Shown here piece by piece: positions 36,898 through 45,800 of a DNA stretch of 64,000 nt. This stretch comes from DATARH01 sp035550515 (GTDB taxonomy: Bacteria; Pseudomonadota; Alphaproteobacteria; ATCC43930; CGMCC-115725). Each line of letters begins with the position of its first letter. The first letter of the stretch is position 1. The notes beneath the pieces are model-generated. The model did no database searches, was not told the origin of the DNA, and was given only the letters and a program-made list of their open reading frames with translations. The DNA is taken from NCBI GenBank assembly GCA_035550515.1, contig DASZOZ010000020.1, positions 19,120-83,119 of the forward strand, written 5' to 3'. Both the position numbers and the translations under genes were made by a program.

Positions 36898-38145
36898 ATG
36901 AACTGGCTCTTCATCCATCAGAACTTTCCCGGCCAGTATGTTCATGCGGCGCGGCATCTGGCGGCGGCGGGAGAGCAGGTCGTCTTCATCACCCAGCAGC
37001 GCGAACGGGAGTTGCTCGGCGTACGCAAGATCGTCTATGCGCCGACCCGCTCGCCCGGCGGCATGCATGCCTTTCTCCACGACTTCAACGCCGCGGTCGA
37101 AAACGGATTGGCCGTCGCGCGGGTTTGCGAGGAGCTCAAGCGCAGCGGCTTTGTGCCCGATCTGGTGATCGGCCATAACGGCTGGGGCGAGCTGCTTTAC
37201 GTCAAGGACTGCTTCCCGTCGGTCCCGCTGCTCGGCTATTTCGAGTTCTATTACCGGTCGTACGACAGCGACCTCGATTTCGATCCGGAGTTCCAGGCCA
37301 GCCAAAGCGACCGGATGCGCATCCGCACCCGCAACGCCATAAACCTGCTCGGCCTGGAAAGCGCCGATTGGGGGCAAACCCCGACCGAATTCCAGCGCAA
37401 CCTCTATCCCGAGAAATATCGCGGGCAAATCAGCGTGATCCACGAGGGGATCGACACCGCGACCGTGTGCCCCGACGCCACCACGCGGCTGTGGCTGTCG
37501 GGAGGATTGTCACTATCGCGTAACGACCCTCTGATTACTTACAGCGCACGCAATCTCGAACCCTATCGAGGTTTCCATATCGTGATGCGCACGCTGCCGG
37601 AACTGCTGGCTCGCCATCCGACGGCGCGGGTGCTGATCGTCGGCGGCAACGATGTCAGCTACGGGCGGCGCCCGCCCGAGGCCAAGAGCTGGCGCGAGCA
37701 CATGCTTGCCGAGCTGGAAGGAAAGCTCGATCTCAGCCGCATCCATTTTCTCGGCCGGCTGAACTATCCCCAGTATCTGGCGATGTTGCGGATTTCCTCG
37801 GCCCATATTTACCTGACGTATCCTTTCGTCCTGTCGTGGTCTTTGCTGGAGGCGATGGCGGCCGGATGCGCCGTCGTCGCCTCACGCACCGCGCCGGTCG
37901 AGGAGGTCATCCGGGACGGCGAAAACGGCTATCTGGTCGATTTTTTCGATCGCGAGGCGCTCGCCGGCCGCGTCAGCGACATGCTGACCCATCGCGAGGC
38001 GCAAGAAGCCATCCGCAAGGCGGCCCGGCAAACCGTGATGGACCGCTATGATCTGGCGACGAAATGCCTGCCGGCCTATCTCGCGCTGCTGCGCCGGCTG
38101 ATCGGCCGCGGCGGCCAAGACCCGGTGCCCGCCGCCGCCACATAG
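36898..38145 (+). CDS. GT4-family glycosyltransferase
   Basis: 415 aa from the ATG at 36898 (MNWLFIHQNFPGQYVH). GT-B fold. N-terminal domain with GHNGWGELLYVKDCFP and a long acceptor-side loop YYRSYDSDLDFDPEF; C-terminal domain with ISVIHEGIDTATVCPD, YSARNLEPYRGFHIVMRTLP, VLIVGGNDVSYG and the GT4 nucleotide-binding EX7E region LLEAMAAGCAVVASRTAPVE. The retaining GT4 family uses UDP-, GDP- or ADP-sugars. Donor and acceptor are unknown. Linked to the methyltransferase in front. A 332-bp gap separates it from the secretion genes. Confidence 0.87.
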   Translation: MNWLFIHQNFPGQYVHAARHLAAAGEQVVFITQQRERELLGVRKIVYAPTRSPGGMHAFLHDFNAAVENGLAVARVCEELKRSGFVPDLVIGHNGWGELLYVKDCFPSVPLLGYFEFYYRSYDSDLDFDPEFQASQSDRMRIRTRNAINLLGLESADWGQTPTEFQRNLYPEKYRGQISVIHEGIDTATVCPDATTRLWLSGGLSLSRNDPLITYSARNLEPYRGFHIVMRTLPELLARHPTARVLIVGGNDVSYGRRPPEAKSWREHMLAELEGKLDLSRIHFLGRLNYPQYLAMLRISSAHIYLTYPFVLSWSLLEAMAAGCAVVASRTAPVEEVIRDGENGYLVDFFDREALAGRVSDMLTHREAQEAIRKAARQTVMDRYDLATKCLPAYLALLRRLIGRGGQDPVPAAAT

Positions 38146-38477
38146 GGAACCGGCGGCAGGTTTGCTGCGTATCCGGTCCTACGGGGTAGACTGCAAGTTG
38201 AACGAAGGCGGCTGTCGCTTAACGATGTTACAGCATGATTAACCATGAAAATTGTTTCGAAATGTACTAAATTGTTGCAGAACTTTGCGCCAACGCTCGT
38301 CTAGCGACCACCAGCAATGGAGGGCCGCGCGAGGTTTGTTCAACGGTTCGGGGCCTATGTTTACTGGGATGGCCTTGTCGTCCCCCGAGGCGAGGCGAAG
38401 CAACGGAGGCGGAGGAGCAATACAGCTTTTCTTCAGCTTTTGTTGTCATCCAGTATGAACGAGGCAAAGCCGGAAAG
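38146..38477 (+). promoter_or_regulatory. Intergenic control region with 20-bp phased direct repeats
   Basis: 332 bp without a supported gene, AT-richer than its surroundings. TTAAC occurs at 38219 and 38239, and AAATTGTT at 38249 and 38269; both pairs are exactly 20 bp apart, so 38219-38278 reads as three degenerate 20-bp units. Such direct-repeat phasing is typical of OmpR/PhoB-type regulators, and the next gene encodes one. A weak promoter-like pair TTGTTC (38336) and TTTACT (38360) with an 18-bp spacer lies downstream. Confidence 0.4.
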
Positions 38478-39188
38478 ATGCCAGCCGCGACCACCATCGT
38501 AGTTGCCCGAGAGGATTTCTCCATCCCTGGTGGGGAATCTCCCGACAGCAGCAACCAACCGGAGCCGGTTGCTCTAGAGAGCCGGTTCTTCAACCTGTTG
38601 CGTGAGAGCAAGCCGGACGTGGTGGTCCTCGATCTGCGCGAGGCCAATGGCGACGGTGTGGGGATGATCCTCAAGATCCGTCGGCAGAGCAGCGTCCCGA
38701 TCCTCGTGGTGTGCGGCAAGGACAACCCCTGCGCCCAGGATTACCGCTTTGCCGGCGCCGCCGAATGCATCGCCAGCCCGGTGGACGTCGTCGCGTTCAA
38801 CGAGGTGCTGCAACAGATCGTGCGGGTGAACGGACAGGCAAGCCCGCCGCCGCCGCGCGAAGCGGAGGTCGTCGAATTCGCCAGCGTCGCCTTTCGGCCG
38901 CACCAGAACCTCATGGTCAGCGCCGGCGGAAAAAACGTCCATCTGACCACGGCGGAAAGCCTGCTGCTTGCGCATTTCGTCGCCAATCCGTGGGAAATCC
39001 AAACCCGCGCCGCCCTCGCCGAGGCGCTGTACGGCAAGCACCGGCCGGCCACCGACCGCGCGATCGATGTCGTCGTCAACCGGCTGCGCACCAAGCTGCG
39101 TTCGATTGGCGACGAGACCGAACATCTGATAAAGACGGAGTTCCGCCGGGGGTACCGATTTGTCTGCGACACATCCGTCGAGCGCTAG
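38478..39188 (+). CDS. Atypical OmpR/PhoB-family response regulator
   Basis: 236 aa. The N-terminal 120 residues have a receiver fold: VVVLDLREANGDGVG carries Asp52 at the phosphorylation position and acidic residues 12-13 follow strand 1, but the conserved Lys after strand 5 is replaced (ECIASPVDVV) and the switch Thr/Ser after strand 4 is a Cys region (LVVCGKDN), so ordinary phosphorylation control is doubtful. The C-terminal part (about 130-235) is a complete winged helix: HLTTAESLLLAHFVA, ATDRAIDVVVNRLRTKL and the wing FRRGYRFV. No histidine kinase is nearby. It precedes the ABC exporter operon by 115 bp and probably controls it. Confidence 0.82.
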   Translation: MPAATTIVVAREDFSIPGGESPDSSNQPEPVALESRFFNLLRESKPDVVVLDLREANGDGVGMILKIRRQSSVPILVVCGKDNPCAQDYRFAGAAECIASPVDVVAFNEVLQQIVRVNGQASPPPPREAEVVEFASVAFRPHQNLMVSAGGKNVHLTTAESLLLAHFVANPWEIQTRAALAEALYGKHRPATDRAIDVVVNRLRTKLRSIGDETEHLIKTEFRRGYRFVCDTSVER

Positions 39189-39302
39189 GCGCTAGCGCGC
39201 CGGAATGCGTCGGGGTGGGACGACGGCGGACCGGGATGACGATCGCCGACTGACCGGAATGGCTCTTCGCCGCCGGACCGGCGCGCCGGAGAGGTATGCG
39301 TG

Positions 39303-41543
39303 ATGGTCGCTGTCGAGCACAGCCAGGCACTCGAACCGCGGACGGACGCGGCTGCGGGTGTCTCGCTGCTCGGTTCGCTGGTGATCGTGGCGCGCCATCA
39401 CGGTGTCCAGCTGTCCGTGCCGCAGCTGGTGCATGATCATCTGCTGGAGCCGGGCCAGCCGTCCGTCGCGCAACTGCTCGCGATCGCCGAAGCCTGCGGC
39501 TTGCGCGCCAGCCGTCTCCAGCTTTCCTGGCACCGCTTGCTGCGGCTCGACGGGGTGTTGCCGGCCGTCGTGCTGCTGCGCAACGGCCAGGCGATGGTGC
39601 TGCGCGATGTCAGCGAAGGGCCCGAACACCCGCGCGTCACGCTGCAAGACCCGAACGTTCACGAGGACGAACCGCTGGTCCTCGACGAGGCCCGGTTCGC
39701 CGCGGCCTGGACCGGGGAAGTCCTGCTGTTCAAGCGCGACTACCGGCTGCGCGACGAGGACCAGCCGTTCGGGATGGCGCTGATCGCGGCGCAGTTTCTG
39801 CGCGATCGCCGGATCGCCCGCGATATCGGCATTTCCGCCTTTATGCTGAGCCTGCTCGCGGTCTCGCCGATCCTGTTCTGGCGCTTCCTGATCGATTCGG
39901 TGCTCTACAGCGACGCGCTGCAGACGCTCACCGTGCTGTCGCTGGTCATGCTGGTGCTGATCGTTGCCGAGACGTTGTTCGGCTATTTGCGCCGCTATCT
40001 GGTGCTGCACGTGTCGCGGCGGGTCGACGCCAAGCTCTCCGTCTACATGTTCGACAGGGTGATCCAGCTGCCGGTCGATTTCTTCGAGCGGACGCCGGTC
40101 GGCGAGATCACCCGCGACATGCAGGAGATGCACAAGATCCGCAGCTTCTTCACCGGCAGCCTGCTCGGCACCATGCTCGACAGCTTGGTGCTGGTCGTGT
40201 TTCTGCCGATCATGTTCTTTTACAGCCCGTTATTGACGTTTTTCGTCCTCGGTTTCGCGGCGCTGATCTGCGGCTGGATCATTTTGCAGCTGCCGAAATT
40301 GCGGCAGAAGAGCAAGGCGGTGCTCGAGATCGAGGGCGAAAAGGGCTCGTTCCTGGTCGAGACGCTGCATGGGGTGCGCACGGTCAAGGCGCTCGGCCTC
40401 GACGAGCGGCGGCGCCATGAATGGGATGTCAAGGTCGCGCGGGCGGCGCATCTGCGCTTTGACGAGGGCCGCGCCTCGAACGGGGTCCAGACGGCGGTCA
40501 CGCCGCTGGAACGGGTGATGACGACGGGGGTCTTCGCGCTTGCCGTGTACCTGGCGATCGCCACCCGCGAGCCGACCTATGTCGGCGCTCTTTACGCCTT
40601 CATGATGCTGTCGCAGCGGGTTGCGGCGCCGCTGGTGCAGCTGTCGACGATGCTGACCCAGTTCGACGAGGCGATGCTGGCGGTGTCGACGGTCGGCGCG
40701 CTGGTCAATCGGCCGCCGGAAGAAGGCCACGGCAAGGGCGGTATTCGCACCCCGATCGTCGGGCGTGTCGAATTCAGCGGTGTCCGCTTTCGCTATGCCG
40801 GGACCACGACGACGGCCCTGGACGGTGTGTCGTTCGACATACCGGAAGGGTCGGTCTTCGGCCTGATGGGGCGCAGCGGCTCCGGCAAGACCACCGTCAC
40901 CCGTCTGCTGCAGCTGTTCCACGGCAATTACGAGGGGCTGATCAAGGTCGACGGCACCGATCTGCGGCAATACGACGTCGACCATCTGCGCAGCAGCTTC
41001 GGCGTGGTGATGCAGGAGAACTTCCTGTTCAGCGGGACGATCCGCGAGACCATCGCCTCGGGCAAGCCCGACGCGAGCTTTGACGAGGTGGTGATGGCGG
41101 CGCGGCTGGCCGGCGCCGAGGAGTTCATCGAGCGGCTGCCGCGCGGCTACGACACCTATATCTACGAGGGGTCGCCCAACCTGTCGGGCGGGCAGCGGCA
41201 GCGGCTGGCGATCGCACGGGCGCTGATCACCAACCCGCGCATCCTGATCCTCGACGAGGCGACCAGCGCGCTCGACGCCGAGAGCGAGGCGATCGTCAAC
41301 GCCAATTTGGCGCGGATCGCCGAGGGGCGGACGATGATCGTCGTGTCGCACCGGTTGTCCTCGCTGGTCAATGCCGACGCGATCCTGGTGCTGGAGCGCG
41401 GCAGGGTCTACGACATCGGCACCCATTCGGAGCTGGTCGAGCGCTGCGACATCTACAGCAACCTCTGGCACCAGCAGCACCAGCACCTGGTGCCCAGGCC
41501 ATCGCATGAAGTCATTGCGTTCCAGCCGGCCGGCCGGGCTTGA
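39303..41543 (+). CDS. Type I secretion ABC exporter with inactive C39-like domain
   Basis: 746 aa. Residues 15-130 are a C39 peptidase-like domain (GVSLLGSLVIVARHHG) in which the catalytic Cys is missing, as in the CLD of HlyB-type exporters, so it should hold a substrate and not cut a leader. Membrane domain about 165-435 with FFERTPVGEITRDMQEM; ATPase with Walker A GRSGSGKTT (about 523), Q-loop VVMQENFLFSGTI, signature LSGGQRQRLAIARAL (about 625), Walker B ILILDEATSALD and VSHRLSSL. The ATG at 39303 has GGAGAGG upstream (a GTG precedes it directly). The 3' end overlaps the adaptor gene by 38 bp. No TolC-like outer membrane gene is seen. Confidence 0.9.
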   Translation: MVAVEHSQALEPRTDAAAGVSLLGSLVIVARHHGVQLSVPQLVHDHLLEPGQPSVAQLLAIAEACGLRASRLQLSWHRLLRLDGVLPAVVLLRNGQAMVLRDVSEGPEHPRVTLQDPNVHEDEPLVLDEARFAAAWTGEVLLFKRDYRLRDEDQPFGMALIAAQFLRDRRIARDIGISAFMLSLLAVSPILFWRFLIDSVLYSDALQTLTVLSLVMLVLIVAETLFGYLRRYLVLHVSRRVDAKLSVYMFDRVIQLPVDFFERTPVGEITRDMQEMHKIRSFFTGSLLGTMLDSLVLVVFLPIMFFYSPLLTFFVLGFAALICGWIILQLPKLRQKSKAVLEIEGEKGSFLVETLHGVRTVKALGLDERRRHEWDVKVARAAHLRFDEGRASNGVQTAVTPLERVMTTGVFALAVYLAIATREPTYVGALYAFMMLSQRVAAPLVQLSTMLTQFDEAMLAVSTVGALVNRPPEEGHGKGGIRTPIVGRVEFSGVRFRYAGTTTTALDGVSFDIPEGSVFGLMGRSGSGKTTVTRLLQLFHGNYEGLIKVDGTDLRQYDVDHLRSSFGVVMQENFLFSGTIRETIASGKPDASFDEVVMAARLAGAEEFIERLPRGYDTYIYEGSPNLSGGQRQRLAIARALITNPRILILDEATSALDAESEAIVNANLARIAEGRTMIVVSHRLSSLVNADAILVLERGRVYDIGTHSELVERCDIYSNLWHQQHQHLVPRPSHEVIAFQPAGRA

Positions 41544-42876
41544 GGCGGCGCCGGACCGCGAGGTCCGCGTCTTCCGGTCCGACACCGCCGAGATCGTCGA
41601 CGGGAAGCGGCCCGTGCAGGCCCGCATCACGATAGCCCTGGTCGTCGGGATGCTGACACTGCTGTTGCTGATCGCCTGCATGCAGATCGACCGGGTGATC
41701 TCGTCCGTCAGCGGCCAGGTGGTGACGGTCGAGCCGACGGTGGTGCTGGGGGCGCTGGACCAGTCGATCATCCGCTCGATCGATGTCGGCGAGGGCCAGC
41801 GGGTGAAGAAGGGCGAGTTGCTGGCGACGCTCGACCCGACCTTCACGACCGCCGATGTCGGCGCGCTGAAGGCGCAAGTGGCGAGCCTGACGGCGCAGAT
41901 TGCGCGGTGCAAGGCGGAGCTGGCGCAAAAGCCGTTCGACATGGCGCCGAGCCAGGACCCGGCGGCGAACACGTATATCGCGGCGCAGCGCGCGTACTAC
42001 CTGCAGCGCAAGGCGCAGTTCGACGCGCAACTGCGCACCTACAACGACCAGATCGCGCAATACAAGGCGACGATCGCGAAATACCAGAGCGACCAGGCGC
42101 ATTACGCCGAGCGTGCCAGGATCTCCAAGGAGATCGAGCAGATGCGGGCGACGTTGGCGGCGGCGCAAGTGGGGAGCCGGCTGAACCTGCTGGCGGCGAC
42201 GGACCAGAAGCTGGAGATCGAGCGGGCGCTGGAGTTCGACCGCAACGCGATGGCGGAGTCGCAGCACGAGCTGGACGCGACGACCTCGACGCGCGATGCC
42301 TTTATCCAGCAATGGTACGCGCAGATCAGCCAGGAGCTGGTGACGGCGCAGACCAATCGCGACGGCGCCGTCGAGCAACTGGCGAAGGCGACAAAACACC
42401 AGGAGCTGGTGCGGCTGGAGGCGCCCGAAGAGAGCGTGGTGCTGAAGATCGCCAAGCTGTCGGCAGCGTCGGTGCTGGGCGGCGGCGAGCCGCTGATCTA
42501 CCTCGCCCCGCTCAAATCGCCGTTCGAGGCGGAGCTGCACGTCTCGACGCGCGATATCGGCTTCATCCGGGTCGGCAACGACGTGTCGATCAAGCTCGAC
42601 GCGTATAATTTTGTCGACCACGGCTCGGCCGAGGGCAAGGTGCGCTGGATCAGCGAAGGCTCCTTTACCACCGACGACAGCGGCGCCGCGGCCGACCCGT
42701 ATTACAAGGTCCGCGCGACGCTCGATGCGTCGACGCTGCGCAACGTGCCGCCGGGGTTCCGGCTGGTGCCCGGCATCACGCTCAAAGGCGACATCCATAT
42801 CGGTACCCGCACGCTCTTCACCTATCTGTTCAACGGGCTGATGCAGGGCTTCGACGAGGCGATGCGCGAGCCCTGA
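41506..42876 (+). CDS. HlyD-family membrane fusion (adaptor) protein
   Basis: 456 aa from the ATG at 41506. Short cytoplasmic N-terminus, one membrane helix at residues 41-61 (ITIALVVGMLTLLLLIACMQ), a lipoyl half (GALDQSIIRSIDVGEGQRVKKGELLATLDP), a long coiled coil (about 110-300, e.g. GALKAQVASLTAQIARCKAE), the second lipoyl half with EAPEESVVLKIAKLSAAS, and a beta-barrel end with LHVSTRDIGFIRVGNDVSIK. It links the inner-membrane exporter to an outer-membrane channel. It starts inside the exporter gene and its stop shares a base with the ATG of the Sel1 gene (TGATG), so the three are translated from one message. Confidence 0.92.
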   Translation: MKSLRSSRPAGLEAAPDREVRVFRSDTAEIVDGKRPVQARITIALVVGMLTLLLLIACMQIDRVISSVSGQVVTVEPTVVLGALDQSIIRSIDVGEGQRVKKGELLATLDPTFTTADVGALKAQVASLTAQIARCKAELAQKPFDMAPSQDPAANTYIAAQRAYYLQRKAQFDAQLRTYNDQIAQYKATIAKYQSDQAHYAERARISKEIEQMRATLAAAQVGSRLNLLAATDQKLEIERALEFDRNAMAESQHELDATTSTRDAFIQQWYAQISQELVTAQTNRDGAVEQLAKATKHQELVRLEAPEESVVLKIAKLSAASVLGGGEPLIYLAPLKSPFEAELHVSTRDIGFIRVGNDVSIKLDAYNFVDHGSAEGKVRWISEGSFTTDDSGAAADPYYKVRATLDASTLRNVPPGFRLVPGITLKGDIHIGTRTLFTYLFNGLMQGFDEAMREP

Positions 42877-45800
42877 TGGTTGCGGTCGACGAACATATCG
42901 CGGGCGACGCACGGCACGCGGGCGATGAGGCGGAGTTCCCCAGCGACGATCCGCTCGCCTTCGCGGCGTCGTTGATCGCGCGCCGCATCCATTCGCTCGA
43001 CCGCACGCGCCCGGACGCGGTGCGCCGCAGCCGGAAGCGCAGCGAGCCGGAGCCGATCGCACCGCCGGCCGTCATCGCGCCGCCGTTGCCGGAGCCGGAG
43101 CCGCCGGTGCCGATCCCAACGGGACCGGCTGAGCTCGAGCGGCGGACCGCATCGCTGCGCCGGACCCTGCCTTCGGCGATCCGCCGGGAGACCGGTGCGC
43201 GCCCCGACGCTCCCGAGCCGGCGATTTACGGCTTCGACGAGCCGCCCCCGGCCGGTTCAGCGCTCCCGGCCGATCGGCCGCGTCCGCCCGATCCGCCGGC
43301 TCTGGCCGGTTCGCTGCCCCTGCCCGATCCGCCGCTTTCGTCCGATCCGCTGCCTCTGGCCGATCCGCCGTCTCCGGCCAGTTCGCTGCCTCTGTCCGAT
43401 TCGCTGCCTCTGGCCGATCCGCCGTCTCCGGCCGGCTCGCTGCCTCCGGCCGGTTCGCTGCCTCTGGCCGATCCGCCGTCTCCGTCCGCTTCGCTGCCCT
43501 CGGCCGATTCGCCGCCCTCGGCCGATTCGCTGCCTCCGTCCGATTCGCTGCCTCCGTCTGATTCGCTGCCTTCGTCTGAATCGCCGCCTTCGTCTGAATC
43601 GCTGCCTCCATCCGATTCGTTGCCCCCGTCCCATCCGCCGTCTTCTGCCGGTTCGCTGCCTCCGTCCGGTCCGCGGGCTCCGGCCGATCCGCTGCCTCCG
43701 CCCGATTCGCCGCCTCCGTCCAATCCGCTGCCTTCGTCTGATCCGCCGGGTTCGGCCGATCCTCCGGATTGGTCCGATTCGCTGGTTCCGGCCGATCCGT
43801 CGGCGCCGCCCGATCCGCCGCCTCCGCCATTGCGCGCGGCGCCGGTCATCGCCCGCCGCATCCATTCGCTCGACCGCACCCGGCCTGGGCCGATCCGGCG
43901 TGACCGCGGCGTGCGGTCCGTTGCACCGATGCCGGCAATACCGGCGGCCCCGTCGCCGTCCGAGGCGCCGGTGCCGCTGCCCGACGGGGACATGGCGCTC
44001 GCCTCGTTTCCGCCGCTGATCTACGAGCCGGAATTCGTCGAGCCCCAACCGTCGGCTGCAGCCGCGCCTGCCGTTGCACCGCTGCCGCCTCCGGCGGAGC
44101 CCGAGCCGGAGCCGGAACGTCCCTCGACCGGGGCCGTCATCGTGCAGCTGCCGACGCCGATCGCGGCAACCATTGCCGTTGTGCCCGCGCCGCAGGTGCC
44201 GGAGCCTCCCGCCGACGGCATTCTCGCGCCGCCACCGGCCGAGGCGGGCATCGCCGCATCGGTGAGCGAAGAACGCGCGGCGCTGGAACCGCCGCCGGCC
44301 CCGCCGCCAACCGCCGCCGCGAAGCCGCCGGCGCACCCACGGCCGGCGATCCCGCCGGCTCCGCCGCCGCCAACCGTCGCCGCGGAGCCGCCGCCGCGCC
44401 CACGGCCGGCAATCCCGCCGGGGCCGCCGCAACCCGATCGCCCGATACAGGAGGCGCAGCAGGCGTTCGACCGCCAGGATTTCGCCGAGGCCTTTCGCTT
44501 ATGGTTGGTTGCCGCGGGACGCGGCAGCCGCGAGGCGCAGTTCCGCCTCGGGCAGATGTACGTCAACGGCCACGGCGTGGTCCGCAACGCGCCGGACGCC
44601 GTGGCCTGGTATCGGCGCGCGGCCGAGCAGGGACACGCCGAGGCGCAATACCAGCTGAGCCTGCTCTACCAGTTCGGCCGCGCCGATTTCGGTCCCATGA
44701 CGATGGGCGAATGGTACCGCGTCGCGTCGGCCGGCGATAAGGAAGCGGCGGACAGCAACCTCGACATGCTGTCGCCCAACGGGCTCACCGTCGAACGCGA
44801 CGAGGCCGAGGCGCTGCGTTGGACTTTGGCGGCGGCCGAGCAGGGCCATGCGGCGGCGCAGGCCAACGCGGCAATCTTTTATTCGCGCGGCGGGCCGTGC
44901 GAGGTCGATTACGACGCGGCGCGCTTCTGGTACGAAGCGGCGGCGCGCGGCGGCCATGCCGAGGGCGAGTTCGGGCTCGGCGTGCTGTGCGCCAACGGCT
45001 ACGGCATGGCGGTCGACCACGCCGCCGCGGCCGCGCATTACCGCAAGGCGGCGGACAACAACCATGACGGCGCGCAGCTTGCGCTCGGGCTGATGTATCT
45101 CGCCGGCACCGGCGTCGCCCGCGACCCGACCCAGGCGGCGGCGCTGTTCGAGAAGGCGGCGGAGCGCGGCAATGCACGGGCCGGCTTCAATCTCGGCCTG
45201 CTGCATTGGCGCGGCGACGGCATCCCGCAAAACCTGGTTGCGGCGGAGAGCTGTTTCCGCCGCGCGGCGCGCGGCGGCTACCCGCACGCGATGATGACGC
45301 TGGCGCAGATGTACAGCGCCGGACAAGGCTCGACCGCCAACAAATTCGAGGCGGCCAACTGGTTCCGCATCGCCGCCGAGGCGGGGATCGCCGAGGCGCA
45401 GTTTATCGTCGGCACCTTCCATGCGCGCGGCGAGGGTGTCGCGATGCGGCTGAGCGAGGCCGCGAGGTGGTTCGAGGCGGCGGCGCAGCAGGGCCACGCG
45501 CTGGCGCAGTTCAACATCGGCACCTTCTATCTCAACGGCAGCGGTGTCGAGCGCGACCCCGCCCGCGCGGTCGATTGGTTCACCCGCGCCGCCGAACAGG
45601 ACATGACCCGCGCCCAGGTGCGGCTCGCGCAACTGCATCTGAGCGGCGAAGGCGTCACCGCCGATCCGGCGGCAGCGGCGGCCTGGCTCGAACGCGCCGC
45701 AGCCAATGACGATCTCGACGGCATGATCGCCCTCGCGCAGCTGCTGCTGCGCGGGCACGGGGTCGCGCGCGACGCAGCGCGGGCCGAGGTTTTGTTGACC

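Noticed and set aside
38317..38502. 61-codon open frame before the response regulator
   Set aside because: Overlaps the regulator start, has no good ribosome-binding site and no recognisable pattern.
43296..43805. Regular repeats considered as a CRISPR array
   Set aside because: Units are contiguous, degenerate and in frame within a coding sequence; there are no unique spacers and no cas genes.
43195..44432. Arg-rich and Glu/Asn-rich open frames on both strands
   Set aside because: Frame-shifted readings of the low-complexity repeat in the Sel1 gene; composition follows directly from the 18-nt unit.
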